Assembly (NCBI GenBank): GCA_035712145.1
Contig: DASTBI010000159.1
Span: 27,184 to 91,183, forward strand
Source: Candidatus Eisenbacteria bacterium
GTDB lineage: Bacteria; Eisenbacteria; RBG-16-71-46
Reading direction: 5' to 3'
DNA: 64,000 nucleotides
The stretch's first letter is position 1, and each line of letters starts with the position of its first letter. Both the position numbers and the translations under genes were made by a program. This document shows, piece after piece, positions 59,947-64,000 of this stretch. The notes beneath the pieces are model-generated. The model was not told where the DNA came from. It was given only the letters and a program-made list of their open reading frames with translations, and ran no database searches.

Positions 59947-60822
59947 CTAGCCTTTGTTGTGGCCGCGACCGTGGCCCTTGCCGTTCCCCTTTCCCTTGCC
60001 GTTTCCACGGCCACGGTCATTGTCGTCATCACCATCGCGATCGCGTGACGCGCGGCCGCGAACTTCCCCGCCACCATGGGATCGGCCCTCACGCCGGTCA
60101 CTGAATCTCCGGTCGCGATCGCCGCTCCGCTCCTCGGAGCGCCATGTGTCGCCACGAATGCCCGAACGGGCCTGCGAGCGGCTTCTCCACGGGTCGCCGT
60201 ACTGACGGATGGAACCCTCGCGCCGGCTGCCGTCACGAACACCGGTGCGCACGTCGGAACGGCTCCTCCACCGATCGCTCACGCCAGAGCGGATGGCTTC
60301 CCGACTGACGTAACGCCGTCCATCGTCCCGCCGCTCGACGGAGCCGGCATAGCGCCGATCGCTGTCGCGATACCTGCGTTCACCATAGCTTCGATCGCTG
60401 TGCCGCCAGTCACGGAAACGGCGGTCGCCGTCGTCCCATCGCGCGTACGACCTCGAGCCCCAGCGCGGCGCCTGCCGCCAGTGGTAGCCGTAGTCGCTGA
60501 CGTAGAAGATGGAGCTGGGCACGTACTCGATCCGGATCGCGACGAACGGACCATGGTAGCTGGGGCCGCGATACCAATAGCCGTCGTCGTACAGGTAGTA
60601 GTACGAGCCATAACGGAACATGTCGTAATCCGAGTAGCCGGCATCGCAGTAGTACACCTCGTGCGCGGGGACCAGCACGAAGCGAGGCTCATGCACGAAA
60701 GCCACCCTCGGAGGCGGCGGCGCATTGCTGATGAAGATGCTGAAGCTCACCGCGCTATGCGCGAACTTCGGCATGGCGGAGGTGAGACCGATCAGCCCGA
60801 CGATTGCGAAGAGTCTCTTCAC
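59947..60822 (-). CDS. Exported protein with Tyr-rich middle and Arg/Gly/Asp low-complexity tail
   Basis: 291 residues. GTG start 60822 (AACGAGG upstream) followed by a signal peptide (LFAIVGLIGLTSAMPKFAHS). Residues about 28-110 are conserved-looking: PPPPRVAFVHEPRFVLVPAH, EVYYCDAGYSDYDMFRYGSY, DDGYWYRGPSYHG, VAIRIEYVPSSIFYV. From about 120 the chain is a long Arg/Ser/Asp-rich stretch with many DRR and RR units, ending in a Gly/Lys/Arg tail (GNGKGKGNGKGHGRG). The first part resembles small YXWGXW-like or periplasmic proteins, unnamed here. The basic tail could bind polyanions. Function unknown. Confidence 0.78.
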   Translation of the reverse strand: MKRLFAIVGLIGLTSAMPKFAHSAVSFSIFISNAPPPPRVAFVHEPRFVLVPAHEVYYCDAGYSDYDMFRYGSYYYLYDDGYWYRGPSYHGPFVAIRIEYVPSSIFYVSDYGYHWRQAPRWGSRSYARWDDGDRRFRDWRHSDRSYGERRYRDSDRRYAGSVERRDDGRRYVSREAIRSGVSDRWRSRSDVRTGVRDGSRREGSIRQYGDPWRSRSQARSGIRGDTWRSEERSGDRDRRFSDRREGRSHGGGEVRGRASRDRDGDDDNDRGRGNGKGKGNGKGHGRGHNKG

Positions 60823-61157
60823 GATCCTCGTTCCTTTCCAGGGACATGAGGTCCCCCGCGAAAGGGTGAACAGGGAGCGATTCTCTGCCTGGTTGGACCT
60901 GCAAGAGTAAGGCGAAGTTCCCCAAGTGCGCTTATTTCTTGCGGTTTCCTGGCACATTAGGCAGAAGTGTGGCGAGCCTTCGACGGCGTGCCACAGATCC
61001 CTTTCAGCCTTGCTGAGGGCTGCGAGCCTGGGGCCGATCCGAAGGCTCAGGTGACCGCGGACACCCGAGTGGCAGGGCCTTGCGGTCGTGCCATTCGCTC
61101 CGGGCCCGAGCCGCAAACAAGGGGCGGATCGAGCATCAGGGTGCTACCCTCTTGGCC
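60823..61157. other. Divergent intergenic region
   Basis: About 335 bp between divergently transcribed genes. It contains a TGGCACATTAGGCA element (about 60953-60966) that superficially recalls a sigma54 site but with wrong spacing. No gene or clear promoter is assigned. Confidence 0.5.
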
Positions 61158-61715
61158 ATGCGCCGCCCGATTCGCTGGAACGGGGCCATCCTCCTGATGA
61201 TCGGCCTCGCGTCGTGCTCGCCGACGAGCAATCCCGTCACACCTGCCGCCATCGCGCCTCAGGAGACGGGCGATGGCTTCCTGACCATCCGCACCGAGAA
61301 GACCGTCTTTCCCCGGCCTGATGGCGCCTCGACCTGGGCCTTTTTCGCGGCCACGATCGTCAACGACTCGGATCGGCTCTTCTATGCCCGCCTGGGGGAT
61401 GGCTTCAACGCCGCCTCCGAGCAGGCGACGCTCTACGCGGCCGAAGGCTCCCACGGCTTCGTCGAGCAATGGAATCGAGCCGAGTGGCAGGATGTGACCA
61501 GACCGGTGGCCTACGAAGGGTCAGCCGTCGTCGAGCTACGGCCTCGGTCGACCTACACGCTCCATGGCTTCTTCCCGCCGCCCTCCACGGGCGGCATCCC
61601 GGATCTGCGGGCGAAGGTCAGCCTTCGATTTCGCGTCCAGTACTTCGACGATGCGGAGACCCGACCCGAGCAGATGCATCAGGACTTCTCGAACACCTTC
61701 GTCCTGACGCGCTGA
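61158..61715 (+). CDS. Putative lipoprotein, hypothetical
   Basis: 185 residues. Type II signal peptide with lipobox LASC (lipidated Cys20) and Ser/Thr/Pro-rich linker. The body is beta-rich (AFFAATIVNDSDRLFYARLG; TYTLHGFFPPPSTGG), possibly an Ig-like sandwich of a surface protein. No family recognised. Single gene. Confidence 0.82.
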   Translation: MRRPIRWNGAILLMIGLASCSPTSNPVTPAAIAPQETGDGFLTIRTEKTVFPRPDGASTWAFFAATIVNDSDRLFYARLGDGFNAASEQATLYAAEGSHGFVEQWNRAEWQDVTRPVAYEGSAVVELRPRSTYTLHGFFPPPSTGGIPDLRAKVSLRFRVQYFDDAETRPEQMHQDFSNTFVLTR

Positions 61716-61799
61716 GCGCTTTTCCTCGTTGCGTTCACTCGCGCCGCAGCTCCGGCGAATCCCGTCGGCGCGTTCAGGCCGATGGTCCTTCCAGTTTTC

Positions 61800-62237
61800 C
61801 TAGGTCTCCCGCCGGGTCCCCAGTCTCTGCAGAGTCCTCGCGTCCGGTTCACCTTGGTAATACTTCCCGAGCAAGCGATGAAACATCGAACCGCTCGGTT
61901 GCAGGGACGCGAACAACGTCGCGCACGATCTGAGCTTCAGGTCGTCTGGCGAACCGAAGATCTGCTTCGCTGTCCGGCCCTCGATGCAAAGGACGGCTTC
62001 CATGCACTCCATCAACCTCGGTCCCAGCACCGGATGATCGAGATACGCCCTCGCCTCCTGGAGACTCTTGATCGCGTATCGCTTGGAGGTCGAGCTGTGG
62101 GCCAGTCCGTCAAGCTGCGGAAACACGTACCACATCCAGTGGGTGCGCTTCTGACCATGCCTGATCTCTGCGAGGGCCTGCTCGTAGCATTCGTCCTGCG
62201 CAGCAATGAAACGGCCAAGATCGTATTCGTCTTCCAT
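61800..62237 (-). CDS. DUF1810 family protein
   Basis: 145 residues with the family blocks YDLGRFIAAQDECYEQAL, HWMWYVFPQLDGLAHSS, YAIKSLQEARAYLDHPVLG and KLRSCATLFAS. ATG 62237 is preferred (GGAGGAG upstream); ATG 62255 is 6 codons earlier. Function of DUF1810 is not established; cytosolic. Confidence 0.9.
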   Translation of the reverse strand: MEDEYDLGRFIAAQDECYEQALAEIRHGQKRTHWMWYVFPQLDGLAHSSTSKRYAIKSLQEARAYLDHPVLGPRLMECMEAVLCIEGRTAKQIFGSPDDLKLRSCATLFASLQPSGSMFHRLLGKYYQGEPDARTLQRLGTRRET

Positions 62238-62356
62238 CCGGGCTCCTCCTCGCATGATCCGCGCGATGGCCGGAGGGCCCTACTTTCTTAGCGGGGCTGA
62301 TCGAGCTGGACGCTGAAGTTGCCGCACGCGAAAGTGGGTCACCAGCCCGTCGGGGT

Positions 62357-62761
62357 TCATGAGGACTCCGGCTCGTGCAAGAGCATCCATGACGTTCCGA
62401 ATCGATCGCGCAGCATGGCAAAGCGATTCGCGAAGGGTGTCTTCTCCATCTTCATGAAGACCTGCCCCCCGTCGACGAGCAGCGCGTAGACTCGCTCCGC
62501 CTCCGCCTCCGTATCCAGCGTGAGCGTCAGATAGGCGCTTCGCATCGGCTCGCTTTGCGGAATGTCGGCCCCCATGACCACCGTGCCGCCGATCTCGATC
62601 CGAGCGTGCAGGACCTTCTCCTTCCAATCGGACGGGATGTTGGGATTGGGTTGATCTCCGTGGCGAACCAATCCGGTGATCCGGCCGCGGAGCTCCTTCT
62701 CGTAGAAGCGGAACGCCTCTTCGCAATTGCCGCGACAGTTCAGATAGACATCCAGGCGCAT
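62357..62761 (-). CDS. VOC superfamily protein, PhnB-like
   Basis: 134 residues. MRLDVYLNCRGNCEEAFRFY at the start and GGTVVMGADIPQ, LTLDTEAEAERVYALL, and RDRFGTSWMLLHEP near the end match PhnB-like glyoxalase/dioxygenase-fold proteins. The start at 62761 gives the usual family beginning; 62782 is an alternative. Substrate unknown. Gap to the MATE gene is 27-48 bp. Confidence 0.88.
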   Translation of the reverse strand: MRLDVYLNCRGNCEEAFRFYEKELRGRITGLVRHGDQPNPNIPSDWKEKVLHARIEIGGTVVMGADIPQSEPMRSAYLTLTLDTEAEAERVYALLVDGGQVFMKMEKTPFANRFAMLRDRFGTSWMLLHEPESS

Positions 62762-62809
62762 GGCCCCGAGTGTAGCACTCATGTTCAGCCTGTCCTGCTC
62801 CGCACCCGG

Positions 62810-64000
62810 TCACACCTGTGCGGTCTTCCACCGCCCGCGCGTGAACAGCCACAAGGTGAAAAGCCCGACCGATGTCTCCGAGACGAACACGCCCCAGAAC
62901 ACGCCCGAGTGCTGCCAGCCCAGGTGCACCGCGAGCCACCATGACAATGGAATCTGGATGAGCCAGAAGAAACCGACGTTGATCCAGGTCGGGGTGGCCG
63001 TGTCGCCTGCGCCGTTGAACGCCTGAACCGACACCATCCACCAGCCGTAGACGAACAACGAATACGACAGGATCCTGATCCACTCGGCGCCGATCGCGAT
63101 CACCTCCGGATCCGCCGTGAAGACGCGCATCAGCTCGCGCGGCAGCGCGAAGTAGACGACGGCGAGCGCGACCAGGTACACCATGTTGTACGCACCCACG
63201 CGCCATACCGAAGCCTCGGCGCGATCCGGCCGCTGCGCGCCGAGATTCTGGCCCACGAGGGTGGCAGCCGCGTTCGACATGCCCCAGGCGGGCATCATCG
63301 TGAACATCATGATGCGGATCGCGATGGTGGCGCCGGCCACCGCCTCGCTGCCGAGGGCGGCGAGGATCCGCATCAGGAAGATCCAGGACGTCATCGCCAC
63401 GATCATCTGGCCGATGCCGCCGAACGAGGTCCGCACGATGCTCCACAGGATCCTGCCGTGCCAAAGGACGTGCGAACGCAGCACGCGCAGGTGCTGTCCA
63501 CCCCGGAACAGGATCCACAGCTGCATCAGCACTCCGACGCCGCGCCCGGTGGTCGTCGCGATCGCGGCGCCCACGACGCCGAAGGCCGGAACCGGGCCGA
63601 AGCCGAAGATCAGGATCGGGTCGAGCACGATGTTGAGCGCGTTCGCGACCCAAAGCACCCGCATGGCCGCGGCCGCATCGCCCGCGCCGCGGAAGATCGC
63701 GTTGATCGTGAACAGGAGCATGATCACGGCGTTGCCGCCGAGCGCCACTTGCATGTACGGGTAGCCATGCTCGAGCGTCCAGGCGTCGGCGCCCATCAGC
63801 CGCAGCAGGTCCCGCGCGAACACGATGCCGGCGATGGCGAACGGCAAGGACGCGAGCAGGGCGATCCAGATCGCCTGAATCGCCGTCACCGCGGCCTCGT
63901 CGCGCTTGCCCTCGCCGACGCGTCGCGCGACCACGGCGGTCACCGCCATCGCGAGCCCCATGCCGATCGCGTAGAGCAGGAACAGCATCGTCTCGGTCAG
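62810..64000 (-). CDS. MATE family efflux transporter (5' end beyond window)
   Basis: At least 397 residues of a multidrug and toxic compound extrusion-type cation-coupled antiporter; the N-terminus is outside the window. Long hydrophobic helices with MATE-type segments: INAIFRGAGDAAAAM, VWVANALNIVLDPILIFG-like (ANALNIVLDPILIFGFG), GVVGAAIATTTGRGVG, AWGMSNAAATLVGQNLGA, and VQAFNGAGDTATPTWIN. The two GAGD copies belong to the two pseudo-symmetric halves. Inner membrane. Specificity unknown. Confidence 0.93.
   Translation of the reverse strand: MTETMLFLLYAIGMGLAMAVTAVVARRVGEGKRDEAAVTAIQAIWIALLASLPFAIAGIVFARDLLRLMGADAWTLEHGYPYMQVALGGNAVIMLLFTINAIFRGAGDAAAAMRVLWVANALNIVLDPILIFGFGPVPAFGVVGAAIATTTGRGVGVLMQLWILFRGGQHLRVLRSHVLWHGRILWSIVRTSFGGIGQMIVAMTSWIFLMRILAALGSEAVAGATIAIRIMMFTMMPAWGMSNAAATLVGQNLGAQRPDRAEASVWRVGAYNMVYLVALAVVYFALPRELMRVFTADPEVIAIGAEWIRILSYSLFVYGWWMVSVQAFNGAGDTATPTWINVGFFWLIQIPLSWWLAVHLGWQHSGVFWGVFVSETSVGLFTLWLFTRGRWKTAQV

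Overview
The window is GC-rich, densely coded bacterial chromosome from a rod-shaped diderm. No taxonomic marker such as rRNA is present, so placement is inference. TonB-dependent receptors with carboxypeptidase-regulatory plug extensions, a PorV/PorQ-like barrel, secreted proteins ending in FlgD-like/type IX-like domains, a GWxTD protein and lipoproteins beginning CFNPFDP together resemble Candidatus Eisenbacteria or another FCB-related lineage. No rRNA, tRNA, IS element or CRISPR array was found.

Layout. 1-5064 (minus): the elongasome operon mreB-mreC-mreD-mrdA-rodA, with rodA cut by the window edge. Its 555-bp upstream gap holds a weak promoter and, in the opposite direction, hairpins ending in an intrinsic terminator (possible small RNA). 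5620-9154 (plus): an outer-membrane barrel and two lipoproteins, translationally coupled. 9269-10537: NAD(P)-glutamate dehydrogenase, whose promoter overlaps the upstream terminator. 10603-17549 (minus): TonB-dependent receptor, a 996-residue secreted protein with a C-terminal sorting-like domain, and a PorV/PorQ-like protein, apparently one operon. 17910-19166: another outer-membrane protein. 19455-25478: envelope and peptidase genes (NlpC/P60 plus GWxTD, M6 metalloprotease, M23 peptidase). 25697-30871 (plus): a minor-pilin operon (FimT/GspH, PilV-like, a very large PilW-like fusion, PilX-like). 31009-33804: ileS.

34831-58882 (minus) is the centrepiece: an exopolysaccharide/exosortase operon of 18 genes, or 19 with a small coupled ORF at its head (58879-59085). 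It carries a dehydratase fused to a sugar transferase, Wza-like export protein, Wzz/BY-kinase, flippase, glycosyltransferases, ligase/polymerase, deacetylase, CapA-like protein, methyltransferase, exosortase, EpsI, a membrane protein, a TPR lipoprotein and the PrsK/PrsR two-component pair. Most junctions are 4-bp ATGA or GTGA overlaps. A TTGACA/TAGAAT promoter lies upstream. The PEGA-like gene at 34082-34795 may be the last member.

59441-64000 holds small unrelated genes: a CHRD protein, an Arg/Gly-tailed exported protein, a lipoprotein, DUF1810, a VOC protein and a truncated MATE transporter.

Working together: the Mre/Rod genes build the sidewall. The EPS locus would make, flip, polymerise and export a glycan, with the exosortase expected to process tripartite-signal proteins under PrsK/PrsR control. 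The pilin operon and the TonB/PorV operon supply surface appendages and secretion. All functions are read from sequence motifs alone.
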